Of a stretch of DNA of 64,000 nt, positions 47,795-55,863 are shown piece after piece. Below the pieces are notes generated by a model. That model was not told where the DNA came from. It saw only the letters and a list, made by a program, of their open reading frames with translations, and did not search any database. Location: positions 186,001-250,000 of the forward strand of contig NZ_JACHYN010000009.1 in NCBI RefSeq assembly GCF_014192915.1, given 5' to 3'. Position numbers and translations under genes: made by a program. Position 1 is the first letter of the stretch; the number at the start of each line of letters is the position of its first letter. The DNA is from Azospirillum sp. OGB3 (GTDB lineage: Bacteria > Pseudomonadota > Alphaproteobacteria > Azospirillales > Azospirillaceae).

Positions 47795-47992
47795 ATGTGT
47801 CATGGCGACTACATCCGATTCCTGGTCGCGGTCGAGGCCGACCCCACCCTGCGCAAGGCGCTGCGGCGAGCGTCCCGCAGGCTGATCACGCTGGGCGATC
47901 TGGTCGATTTCGCCGCCGGCCACGGCTACCGCTTCACCGAGGCGGACATTCCCCTGGCCATGGCGCAGCCCGTGGGCTGCGGAGCCGACTGA
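47795..47992 (+). CDS. Nif11-like small peptide
   Basis: This is a 65-residue protein starting at ATG 47795 after TAAGGGGG. The segment YIRFLVAVEADPTLRKALRR, then ITLGDLVDFAAGHGYRFTEAD, matches the Nif11 domain pattern (a helical leader in which a phase of Leu/Ala residues ends in a G-Y/F-x-F-x-x-x-E/D motif). In nitrogen-fixing bacteria and cyanobacteria this domain is either a short protein of unknown function or the leader of ribosomally made modified peptides. Here it ends soon after, in MAQPVGCGAD, with one Cys and no long core, and no modifying enzyme is nearby. A role linked to nitrogen fixation is inference. Confidence 0.75.
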   Translation: MCHGDYIRFLVAVEADPTLRKALRRASRRLITLGDLVDFAAGHGYRFTEADIPLAMAQPVGCGAD

Positions 47993-48007
47993 GCGCGCTC
48001 GGCAAAG

Positions 48008-48349
48008 TCACGGCGGCGGAGCCGTGGTGTTGCAACTGCCACGGACCGTCATCATCAGTCCATCGTCGGACGGGAAAATGTCCTTCTCGGCGTCGCGCGG
48101 AATGGGAATTTTCTGACGGCGGCAGAACAGCAGGAGGATGCCGAGCGTCTTGCTGGGCATGAAGGCGACATCCCTCACCTTCGCGGCACCCTGTTGAACC
48201 ATGACCACCACGCCTCCGTCCGATTTCGGAACGACGGAGGCGATCAGGCCCAAGGGAAGATCGGTCTGATTCGGCACCTTCTGGTACCAGCCGAAGGCTT
48301 TCTTGAGGGCCGAGTTCGTGAAGACAAGATGACGCGTTTCGAAAATCAT
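48008..48349 (-). CDS. Hypothetical protein
   Basis: This is a 113-residue soluble protein with no recognised family. It starts MIFETRHLVFTNSALKKAF and is predominantly beta/alpha with a hydrophobic middle (LPLGLIASVVPKSDGGVVVM) but no signal peptide or membrane helix. It lies 12 bp downstream of a winged-helix gene on the same strand, so the two are probably cotranscribed. Homologues are likely confined to related bacteria. No function is suggested. Confidence 0.65.
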   Translation of the reverse strand: MIFETRHLVFTNSALKKAFGWYQKVPNQTDLPLGLIASVVPKSDGGVVVMVQQGAAKVRDVAFMPSKTLGILLLFCRRQKIPIPRDAEKDIFPSDDGLMMTVRGSCNTTAPPP

Positions 48350-48361
48350 TCCGGACCAGTT

Positions 48362-48640
48362 TCAGGCCCGGCCGCCCTCCAGTTCCGGGTTCAACCGGAA
48401 CGTGATCGCACGCCCCAGTTTGGAATCCCGCAGAAGAATCTGCTTGGTTTCCAGCAGCTTGATGGCCCGGTTGACGTTGGGCCGCTGCATGCCGAGCGCA
48501 TCAGCCAGTTCGGACTGGAGCACCGGCACGGGACGGTCGAAATGGAGCCGCCGGCTCAGATAGGTGAACACACGAAGCGCCTCCAGGGTGATGTCCCGAT
48601 CGGTCGAAACGGTCCTGGAGAGGAGGTCATGATGCTGCAT
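48362..48640 (-). CDS. Winged-helix regulator or replication-type protein
   Basis: From ATG 48640 (GAGG upstream) this is a 92-residue winged helix-turn-helix protein. The recognition region is PVLQSELADALGMQRPNVNRAI, read as ELADALGMQRPNVNRAI, followed by a wing LLRDSKLGRAITFRLNPEL. The pattern resembles MarR/Crp-type wHTH and RepL-like initiators. An alternative start at 48787 would add 49 residues with no homology but has an AAGG site, so both are possible. It is probably cotranscribed with the following unknown gene. It may regulate the pair or neighbouring genes; the target is unknown. Confidence 0.68.
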   Translation of the reverse strand: MQHHDLLSRTVSTDRDITLEALRVFTYLSRRLHFDRPVPVLQSELADALGMQRPNVNRAIKLLETKQILLRDSKLGRAITFRLNPELEGGRA

Positions 48641-48867
48641 GGCGGCCTCGGAACGCAAGTTGGCTCGGCGTCGCAGTCCGGCTTCGCAATGAGCCGGGCG
48701 GATAATTTCGCCTGCCCCGCAGATTACCCCGTCTTTGTTGTCCGAATGTGTCTCCTGCGTTTCCAAATTGACACAAAGCCGCGCCATTTGTGACGCCTTG
48801 GCCGGAACCCTTCCTCCGTCCCCCCGTTCCCGGAAGGAGCAACCGTCACGTGAGGAGGAGGGGACCC

Positions 48868-49629
48868 ATGCATCGGCTCGTGCTGCTGCGGCATGGTCAG
48901 AGCGTCTGGAACCGTTCGGACCTGTTCACCGGCTGGACCGACGTCGATCTGACCGAACAGGGGGTGGCCGAGACCCGCCATGCCGCCGGCCTGCTGAAAC
49001 AGGCCGGATTCGATTTCGACGTGGCCTTCACCTCCGTCCTGAAGCGGGCGATCAGGACGCTCGACATCGTGCTGGAGGAGATGGACCGGATGTGGCTGCC
49101 GGTGCACAAGCACTGGCGCCTGAACGAGCGCCACTACGGCGCGCTCCAGGGGCTGAACAAGACGGAGACGGCGGCCCGCCACGGCGCTGAGCAGGTCTTC
49201 CTGTGGCGGCGGAGCTGGGACGTTCCGCCCCCGCCGGTCGAGCCGGAAGACCCCTGCTCCGCGGTGTCGGACCGGCGCTACGCCGGGATCGGCCGCGCGA
49301 ACCTGCCGCGCGGCGAGAGCCTGAAGGACACCACGGACCGGGTGATCCCCTTCTGGGAGGAAGGCATCTGCCCGGCCCTGCGGCTGGGCGCGCGGGTGCT
49401 GGTGTCGGCCCACGGCAACAGCCTGCGCGGCCTCGTCAAGCATCTCGACAAGGTGGCCGACCGGGACATCCCGCTGTTCGAGATCCCGACCAGCCGCCCG
49501 CTGGTTTATGAACTGGGGGCCGATCTGGTGCCGCTGCGCCGCTATTTCCTGACCGAGGGCGGCGGAACCGAGGAGATCACCTGGACCCGCCGGGACGACA
49601 CCGGCCAGAGCGGCGTCGTGGCAGCGTGA
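48868..49629 (+). CDS. gpmA: 2,3-Bisphosphoglycerate-dependent phosphoglycerate mutase
   Basis: This 253-residue glycolytic enzyme interconverts 2- and 3-phosphoglycerate. Phospho-His9 lies in LVLLRHGQSVWN, with LFTGWTDVDLTEQG, RRYAGIGRANLPRGESL-type segments and the second active-site His in VSAHGNSLRGLVKHL. ATG at 48868 has TGAGGAGGAGGGG, and the upstream frame to 48790 is not coding. The region between YGALQGLNKTE and the C-terminus is typical of the dPGM family. It is convergent with the SUV3-like gene across a type I repeat. Confidence 0.96.
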   Translation: MHRLVLLRHGQSVWNRSDLFTGWTDVDLTEQGVAETRHAAGLLKQAGFDFDVAFTSVLKRAIRTLDIVLEEMDRMWLPVHKHWRLNERHYGALQGLNKTETAARHGAEQVFLWRRSWDVPPPPVEPEDPCSAVSDRRYAGIGRANLPRGESLKDTTDRVIPFWEEGICPALRLGARVLVSAHGNSLRGLVKHLDKVADRDIPLFEIPTSRPLVYELGADLVPLRRYFLTEGGGTEEITWTRRDDTGQSGVVAA

Positions 49630-49641
49630 CGACGATGAATT

Positions 49642-49778
49642 CCCTCTCCCGCCCCGGGAGAGGGAAGGGGCCCGCGCAAAGCGCGGGAAGGGTGAGGGTC
49701 CAGCCAAGGATCAGCCCCTGTTCCTCGCATAACCCTCACCCGGCCCTTCGGGCCACCCTCTCCCGGGGCGGGAGAGGG
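49642..49778. repeat. Type I palindromic intergenic repeat, copy B
   Basis: This 137-base nested palindrome with end hairpins CCCTCTCCCG/CGGGAGAGGG lies in inverted orientation relative to copies A, C and D. It sits between the convergent gpmA and SUV3-like genes, so it could also serve as a bidirectional terminator. Confidence 0.9.
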
Positions 49779-49785
49779 AACGAAC

Positions 49786-52068
49786 TCATCCCCCCGCGGG
49801 GCGTCGGCCGCGATGCCCCGCCCCGCCCTTGCCGCGCTTGCGGCCGGGCAGCGGGTGGTGGAAGGACGGGTGGCCACCTTCCGCCGGAGCCGCTCCCTTG
49901 TCCGGTCCGCGCGCCCCGTCGGGACGGCGCCCGCGCCGCTCGCCTTGCCGCTCCTCCACCCGCCCGGCGTAGCAGCTGTCGCAGACCCGGAAGCGGTGGT
50001 TGGCCTTCAGCCGGGTGCCGCAGACCGGGCAGGCGCGGGCCAGCGAGCGTTCGGCGAGCGTCCGCTCGATGAAGGCGTTGAGCATCGCCCGGCGCTCCTG
50101 GCACAGGTCCATGTCCGGATAGGCATCGGGGAAGCGGTAGGCCAGCCACGCGTAGGCGGTCAGTTCCTTCACCGCCCGCTCCGCCTTCTCCAGCTCCACG
50201 TCGGTGCCGACGCGGTGGTGGAAGCGCTCGGCGGCGTCGGGGGCGGAGTTGCGGATCCCCTTGCCCTGGTTGGTCGCCCACAGCGCCAAAAGGCGCAGGT
50301 TGTTCTGGTCGCGCACGTCGATGGGACAGCGCGCCAGCATGTCGCGCTCCGCCAGCGGCAGCTTCGCCCGGTCCACGGCCGTGGCGGCCTGGATGCGCTG
50401 CTCCAGGTCGGTCATGCGGAAGGTCTGGTTGGCGCGCAGCAGCTCCTGCCCCGCCGTGCGCAGCACCTTGGCGAGGCTGTCGGTGTCCAGCTCCCGCGCG
50501 ATGGCCTCGACGTGGGTCAGGTTGGGGCTGATCCAGGCCCGCGGGTCTTCCGGCGGCACCGGCGGGGTGGTCAGCGCCCGGCGCACCGGGTTGATGTTCT
50601 CTCCCTCCAGCACCGCGACGCGGCCTTCCTCGTGCATGCCGAAGCGCCCGGCCCGCCCGCCGATCTGGCGGATTTCGGAGGAATTCAGGTCGCGCTCCTC
50701 CCGCCCGTCATACTTGCGGGTGGTCGACAGGACGACGCGGGCGACCGGCAGGTTCAGCCCCATGCCGATGGCGTCGGTCGCCACCAGCACGTCCGCCGAG
50801 CCGTCGCGGAAGCGCCGCGCCTCGGCCCGCCGCACCTCCGGCGACAGGGCGCCGTAGATCACCGCCACCGTGTGGTCGCGGGCCAGCAGCTCGCGCCGCA
50901 GCCCCATCACGTCCTTGCGCGAGAAGGCGATCACCGCGTCGCCGCGGCGCACATTCTCCAGCGGCACCCGCTCCTCCTGCACGCGCAGCGGCGACTTGCG
51001 GGTGAACTCCACGACCTCCAGCTCCTCCCCCAGCGCGGTGGCGAGACGCTGGACGTAGGGAATGGCGTCGGCGGAGCCGGTCATCAGGATTTCCGGGGCG
51101 GCCACGCCGGCCACCGCCTGGGTCCAGGCCCAGCCGCGGTCGGGATCGCCGATCATCTGGATCTCGTCGATGACGCAGGCGCCCCAGACCTTGGACGTGT
51201 TGACCATCTCGATGGTCGAGGAGGTGAAGGACGCGCCGGGCCGCACGTCGCGCTCCTCGCCGGTCACCAGGCTGCAGGCCTGCCCGCGCGTCTCCAGCGC
51301 CTCCTGCCCCTCCAGCGCCAGCAGGCGCAGCGGGGCGAGGTAGCAGCCGCTCGGCGCCTCGGCCAGCCGGTCCATGGCGGCGTGGGTCTTGCCGGAGTTG
51401 GTCGGGCCGACGAACAGCCGCAGCTTGCGCACCATGGCGCGCGCCGTGGCGAAGCTGTCGAGATAGACGCCGAGGCCGGAGGCGTTCTCCAGCCGCTCCC
51501 GCCGGACCTTCAGGCCGGCGCGGGCGGCGGCGGTGGAGAAGGCCTCCTCCAGCGCGTCCAGCAGGGTCTGCAGGCGCGGGATGCGCCCGCCGAAGCCGAT
51601 CACCCGGCCCAGCTCGTCGGCGAAGCCCTTGGGCCGCCACGCCTCGCCGAAGCCGTTGGCGCGCTGCGCCATGGAGGCGAACCAGCCGTCCACCCGCCCG
51701 CGCGCCTTCTCGATGGCGGCGGAGGACAGGCAGGCGGCCTTGACCCGCTTGCCCAGCGCCTTCGCCTGGGGACGGCCGAAGCCCTCCTCCGCGGTCATCA
51801 GGCCCCACAGCTCCGCCTCGATGTCGGGCAGCGGGCCGAGCGCGACGCGGAAACGCAGCTTCAGCTTCCGGTCGGTTCCGGGAACGACCACCTCATGGAC
51901 GACGGCGACCGACCAGCGGGCTGGGGTGCTGTCGGCGTCCACCTCGATTCCGTCGCCGCGCACCACCGCGGCGATGGCGCGCAGCGCGTCGCGCCGGTCG
52001 AACTCGTCAGCGGTGCCGGCTTGGCGGGGGGTGGTCTCGTCGTTGCTCATGAACTGGTCTTCTTCCAT
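49786..52068 (-). CDS. SUV3-like RNA helicase with zinc finger and basic tail
   Basis: This is a 760-residue superfamily 2 helicase like mitochondrial SUV3. Walker A is GPTNSGKTH (about 220), the DExQ box is IDEIQMIGD (about 300), and C-terminal helicase motifs include ATDAIGMGLNLPVARV and QIGGRAGRFG. A four-cysteine zinc finger CPVCG...CDSC (about 680-697) and a strongly basic low-complexity tail of about 50 residues follow, which mitochondrial SUV3 lacks. SUV3 enzymes unwind RNA for degradation; bacterial versions are less studied. An alternative ATG (Met7) is possible. The tail suggests extra RNA binding. Confidence 0.92.
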   Translation of the reverse strand: MEEDQFMSNDETTPRQAGTADEFDRRDALRAIAAVVRGDGIEVDADSTPARWSVAVVHEVVVPGTDRKLKLRFRVALGPLPDIEAELWGLMTAEEGFGRPQAKALGKRVKAACLSSAAIEKARGRVDGWFASMAQRANGFGEAWRPKGFADELGRVIGFGGRIPRLQTLLDALEEAFSTAAARAGLKVRRERLENASGLGVYLDSFATARAMVRKLRLFVGPTNSGKTHAAMDRLAEAPSGCYLAPLRLLALEGQEALETRGQACSLVTGEERDVRPGASFTSSTIEMVNTSKVWGACVIDEIQMIGDPDRGWAWTQAVAGVAAPEILMTGSADAIPYVQRLATALGEELEVVEFTRKSPLRVQEERVPLENVRRGDAVIAFSRKDVMGLRRELLARDHTVAVIYGALSPEVRRAEARRFRDGSADVLVATDAIGMGLNLPVARVVLSTTRKYDGREERDLNSSEIRQIGGRAGRFGMHEEGRVAVLEGENINPVRRALTTPPVPPEDPRAWISPNLTHVEAIARELDTDSLAKVLRTAGQELLRANQTFRMTDLEQRIQAATAVDRAKLPLAERDMLARCPIDVRDQNNLRLLALWATNQGKGIRNSAPDAAERFHHRVGTDVELEKAERAVKELTAYAWLAYRFPDAYPDMDLCQERRAMLNAFIERTLAERSLARACPVCGTRLKANHRFRVCDSCYAGRVEERQGERRGRRPDGARGPDKGAAPAEGGHPSFHHPLPGRKRGKGGAGHRGRRPAGG

Positions 52069-52521
52069 CGCCGGCCCCGGAGAGATCGGCCTAAGAATTC
52101 AAGGGGCTGGTCGGGGTCTGGCGGTCTTGGGGGGCTTCGCCGGTTCTCGAACAGTGCCGTGCCGCGGGGCGGACGCCCACCCCCTATTCTGCACACCGGC
52201 ACCCCACGGGCGTACCTATATGGTCGGAGCCATAAGATAGGGCAAGCCGATTCAGGGGTTCTCCCGGCGTGGCCGGGCTAATTCGCCTGAACTTGCCCCT
52301 CTCCCATCCCACCGCTGCGAAAAAGGGGCGGTGCCGGCCACATCATTCCCTGTTGTCCGGCAATGGCGTCGAAAGGGGTACCCGGTAACGGTCTTGCCGG
52401 CTGCCCCCAATCGAAAGTGTTAGCAAGCAATATCGTCTTACTGCACCGCAAACCGTCGGGCATCATCGTTGCACAGACAACGCAACCGTCGTCGCTTCGC
52501 TGATTTGGTTAGGAGATGTGC
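52069..52521. other. Gene-free region upstream of the exopolysaccharide locus
   Basis: This gap of about 450 bases lies between the divergent SUV3-like gene and the WecG-type gene. It contains several short GC-rich hairpins (for example around 52263-52275) but no repeat copy and no gene. It presumably carries the promoter of the first exopolysaccharide gene; I cannot assign a clear -10/-35 pair. Confidence 0.55.
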
Positions 52522-53301
52522 ATGCCGACCCCTCGTGACGTCCTGGCACTGATCGAGAGAATACGGTGTATTTCTTGCGAGGACGAGCGCCATGCATTGA
52601 TAAAGACATTGTCAGCCGTCGAGCGACCGACCATCCTGTCGTTCCTCAACGCTCACGGCGTGAACCTCTGCGCGGGGTCCTCCGCCGCGTGGTCGGCCTT
52701 CCGCGCCTCCGACGTCCTGTTGCGGGACGGCGTGGCGCTGGAGACCGCCCTGCCCTGGCTCGACCAGCCGGTCGGGCTGAACATGAACGGGACCGATTTC
52801 ATCCCGCTCCTCCTTCGCCACCTGTCGCCCCGTCGGGTCGCCGTCTACGGCACCGCGGCGCCCTGGCTGGACGAGGGGATCGAGCGTCTGAAGGAGCGGA
52901 CCCCGCACGACTATGTCGATGCCCAGCACGGGTTCCATTCCGTGGAGCATTACATCGCCCGTGCGCGGGAGATTGAGCCCGACGTCATCATCCTGGCCAT
53001 GGGCATGCCCCGCCAGGAGGAGGTCGCGGCCCAGCTCAAGCGCGCGCTGGATCATAAGGTGCTGATCATCAACGGCGGCGCCATCATCGATTTCCTCGCC
53101 GGGCGCTTCACCCGGGCCCCCGCCGCCGTCCAGCGCATCGGGCTGGAATGGGCGTTCCGGCTGGTCCAGGAGCCCCGCCGCCTGTTTCGCCGCTATTGCG
53201 TCGGCGCTTTCGGCTTCGCCCACACCGTCATGCTTATGCGCCGTGCCGCCATGCGTTCGTCCAGCGCCCCAGCACCAGCGCCCATGCATAAGGAGCTTTG
53301 A
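52522..53301 (+). CDS. WecG/TagA/CpsF-family glycosyltransferase
   Basis: This is a 259-residue GT26 enzyme that adds a sugar (ManNAcA-type or related) to a lipid-linked primer. Family blocks are the start DGVALETALPWLDQPVGLNMNGTDFIP, the middle RVAVYGTAAPWLDEGIERLKE and DVIILAMGMPRQEE, and the C-terminal RIGLEWAFRLVQEPRRLFRRY (each up to 20 residues in the strict sense). ATG 52522 has AGGAG six bases before; ATG 52516 lies directly on the ribosome site. A Wzc-type kinase follows 3 bp later. It is the first gene of the exopolysaccharide locus. Confidence 0.9.
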   Translation: MPTPRDVLALIERIRCISCEDERHALIKTLSAVERPTILSFLNAHGVNLCAGSSAAWSAFRASDVLLRDGVALETALPWLDQPVGLNMNGTDFIPLLLRHLSPRRVAVYGTAAPWLDEGIERLKERTPHDYVDAQHGFHSVEHYIARAREIEPDVIILAMGMPRQEEVAAQLKRALDHKVLIINGGAIIDFLAGRFTRAPAAVQRIGLEWAFRLVQEPRRLFRRYCVGAFGFAHTVMLMRRAAMRSSSAPAPAPMHKEL

Positions 53302-53304
53302 GAC

Positions 53305-55671
53305 GTGGAAAATCTGCCCCAAGTCAATCATGGCGGCCATCACGGCGGTCCGCCGGCTCCGGTTCCGGCATGGCCCGCCGCCCCCGGCCCGTCCCGGCGC
53401 AGCGAGTTCGAATCCCAGACCCCGTCCATGGGCCCCGACTTCCGCTTCATCCTGCGCGTGCTGGGCAGCCACAAGTGGCTGATCGCGGCCATCGTGGTGG
53501 TGCTGACCGGCCTGTCGGCCCTGGGCGTCTCCACGCTCAAGGACCAGTACACCTCCGAAGCCCTTCTGCTGGTCGACAACCGGCAGGTCCGCGTCGTCCG
53601 CGAGGTCGAGCAGGTGGTGGGCGCAATCCCCACCGAGGACGCCGCCATCCTGAGCGAGATCGAGATCCTGAAGTCGCCGCAGGTGCTGAACCAGGTGGTG
53701 AACGATCTCCAGCTCGCCCAGCATCCGGAATTCAACCCGCCGGCGCAGGAGGACGAGACGCTGCCGCTCGTCGAGCGCGCGGTGGCCTACGGCCGCGACG
53801 TCGCCGGGCGCTTCTGGGACGGCGCCCCGCCGGCCCCGGTCGCCTGGCTGCTGAGCCATGGTGACGAGGTGGCGCAGGACATCCGGGCGCGCGAGGCGCA
53901 CGCCGCGCTGGGCAACGACCAGATCATCGCGCGCATCCACCGCAAGCTGGACGTCGCCATCGTCGGCCGGTCGCGCGTGATCCAGGTGCGCTTCACTTCC
54001 AAGGAGCCGCAGCTGAGCCGCGACGTGGTGGACGGCATCGTCCGCCGCTACATGGAAACCCGCCAGCAGATGGACCGCGACCTGTCGACCAGCGCGATCT
54101 CCTGGCTGCAGGACCGCATCGTCCTGCTGCGCAAGGAGGTGGCCGAGGCCGACGCCAAGGTCGAGGAGGCGCGTGTCAAGGGCGGCCTGCTGAAGGGCGG
54201 CACCGGCCTGATGGCCCAGAACGAGCTTGAGCAGACCCGCCTGCGCCTGAGCGAGGCCTCGGCCATCCGCGCCCGCTCGGTCGCCCAGGCCGACACGCTG
54301 GAGCGCAACCTGAAGGCCGGCAACTGGAACGCCATCGGCGGCAGCATCGCCTCGCCGGTCGTCGCCCAGCTCCGCGCCACGGTCGCCGCCATCTCCACGG
54401 AAATGGCCCAGCTCTCCCGCCAGTACGGTCCGAAGCACCCGCGCATCGTCGAGCTCCAGGGCCGCCTGAACGAGGCCAACGCCTCGCTGCAGCAGGAAAT
54501 CCGCCGTGAGATCAACGGCGTCCGCGAGGCCGCCCAGGTCGCGGTCGAACAGGAAGGCGCGCTGCGCGCCATGATCACCCGCATGGAGGGCAGCTACGCC
54601 ACCATGCAGGAGCAGGCCATCCCGCTGCGCACCCTGGAATCCGAGGCGACCGCCAAGCGCCAGCTTCTCGACAGCCTGCTGGGCCGTCTGGAAGAGGTCG
54701 AGGCCCAGAAGGACAGCCGCGCCTTCCCGGCCGCCGTCAAGCTGGTCTCTGCGCCGCAGGTGCCGCACGAGCCGTCGGGTCCCTTCCGCGTCCTGCTGCT
54801 GCTGGCCGGCTTCGTCGCCGCCCTCGCTCTGGCCGTCTTCAGCGTCTTCGGTCTGGAGCTTCTTCAGCGCCGCATCCACACCCCGGACGCCGTGCGCCGC
54901 ATCCTGGGCGTCGGCACCGTCCACATCGTGCCGCACCACAGCGACCGCGGGGCCAAGGGCCGGCTCTACAAGATCTTCCAGCGCCACCCCTTCTCGCTGT
55001 TCAGCGAATCCCTGCGCGCCCTGTTCCGCAACCATCTGTCGGATCTCGGCCCGGTCGGTGCGCTGGCGGTGACCTCGGCCCGCCCGCAGGACGGCAAGAC
55101 CTCGCTGACGCTCGCCGTCGCCCAGGTCGCCAGCCAGGCCGGCCGCCGGGTGGTGGTGGTGGACACCGACTTCCGCCGCTCCCGCATGGAAGGGCTGTTC
55201 GACCTGTCCACCAAGAAGGGCCTGTCGGACTGGATCGCCGGTGACGCCACGCTCGACGAGATCGTCCACACCTCCGACGACGTGCCCTTCGCCATGGTTC
55301 CGGCGGGCAAGCTGAACCCGATGACGCTGGACCGCTTCAACGTCGACAGCCTGGTGCAGCTGATGGCCGGCCTGTCGCCCAGCTTCGATCTGGTGGTGTT
55401 CGACACCGCCCCGGCGCTGGCCGTGTCGGACGCCCGCATCGTCTGCGGCGCCGCTTCCAAGGTGCTCTTCGTCACCCGCTGGGGCCACACCACGGCGAGC
55501 GACCTGGACGCGGTGGCCGACCTGGGTCCGATCGACCACAGCAAGTTCGTCTGCGTGATGACCGACGTGAACCTGAAGAAGGCCGCCAGCAAGGGCTACC
55601 AGGGTCCGTACAACAGCTACGTCGCCACGCGGAAATACTACGGCGACCAGACCCTGCGCGCCGCGCCGTAA
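53305..55671 (+). CDS. Wzc-type polysaccharide co-polymerase and tyrosine autokinase
   Basis: This is a 788-residue inner-membrane protein controlling chain length and export of exopolysaccharide. The Wzz-type domain has transmembrane helices near 59-77 and 496-517, with a long periplasmic coiled coil between. The cytoplasmic BY-kinase has Walker A RPQDGKTS (about 593-600), Walker A' VVVVDTDFRR (about 616) and Walker B-like LVVFDTAP (about 696). The C-terminal YQGPYNSYVATRKYYGDQ supplies tyrosines for autophosphorylation. GTG at 53305 has AAGGAG before it. No separate phosphatase of the Wzb type is adjacent. Confidence 0.95.
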   Translation: MENLPQVNHGGHHGGPPAPVPAWPAAPGPSRRSEFESQTPSMGPDFRFILRVLGSHKWLIAAIVVVLTGLSALGVSTLKDQYTSEALLLVDNRQVRVVREVEQVVGAIPTEDAAILSEIEILKSPQVLNQVVNDLQLAQHPEFNPPAQEDETLPLVERAVAYGRDVAGRFWDGAPPAPVAWLLSHGDEVAQDIRAREAHAALGNDQIIARIHRKLDVAIVGRSRVIQVRFTSKEPQLSRDVVDGIVRRYMETRQQMDRDLSTSAISWLQDRIVLLRKEVAEADAKVEEARVKGGLLKGGTGLMAQNELEQTRLRLSEASAIRARSVAQADTLERNLKAGNWNAIGGSIASPVVAQLRATVAAISTEMAQLSRQYGPKHPRIVELQGRLNEANASLQQEIRREINGVREAAQVAVEQEGALRAMITRMEGSYATMQEQAIPLRTLESEATAKRQLLDSLLGRLEEVEAQKDSRAFPAAVKLVSAPQVPHEPSGPFRVLLLLAGFVAALALAVFSVFGLELLQRRIHTPDAVRRILGVGTVHIVPHHSDRGAKGRLYKIFQRHPFSLFSESLRALFRNHLSDLGPVGALAVTSARPQDGKTSLTLAVAQVASQAGRRVVVVDTDFRRSRMEGLFDLSTKKGLSDWIAGDATLDEIVHTSDDVPFAMVPAGKLNPMTLDRFNVDSLVQLMAGLSPSFDLVVFDTAPALAVSDARIVCGAASKVLFVTRWGHTTASDLDAVADLGPIDHSKFVCVMTDVNLKKAASKGYQGPYNSYVATRKYYGDQTLRAAP

Positions 55672-55683
55672 GCGACGCTTTGT

Positions 55684-55822
55684 CCCTCTCCCGTCCCGGG
55701 AGAGGGTGCCCGCGAAGCGGGCGGGTGAGGGTCGTACGAGGATCACAGCCTTATCCTCGGCCGCACCCTCACCCTTCCCGCGCATCGCGCGGGCCCCTTC
55801 CCTCTCCCGGGACGGGAGAGGG
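55684..55822. repeat. Type I palindromic intergenic repeat, copy C
   Basis: This 139-base nested palindrome shares the end hairpin (CCCTCTCCCGTCCCGGGAGAGGG in two parts) and the inner GGGTGAGGGT/ACCCTCACCC pair. It lies between the Wzc gene and the GH10 gene on the same strand. Confidence 0.9.
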
Positions 55823-55863
55823 AATTTTTCATTTTCCATCAAACCAAACGAGGCCCGACGCCC

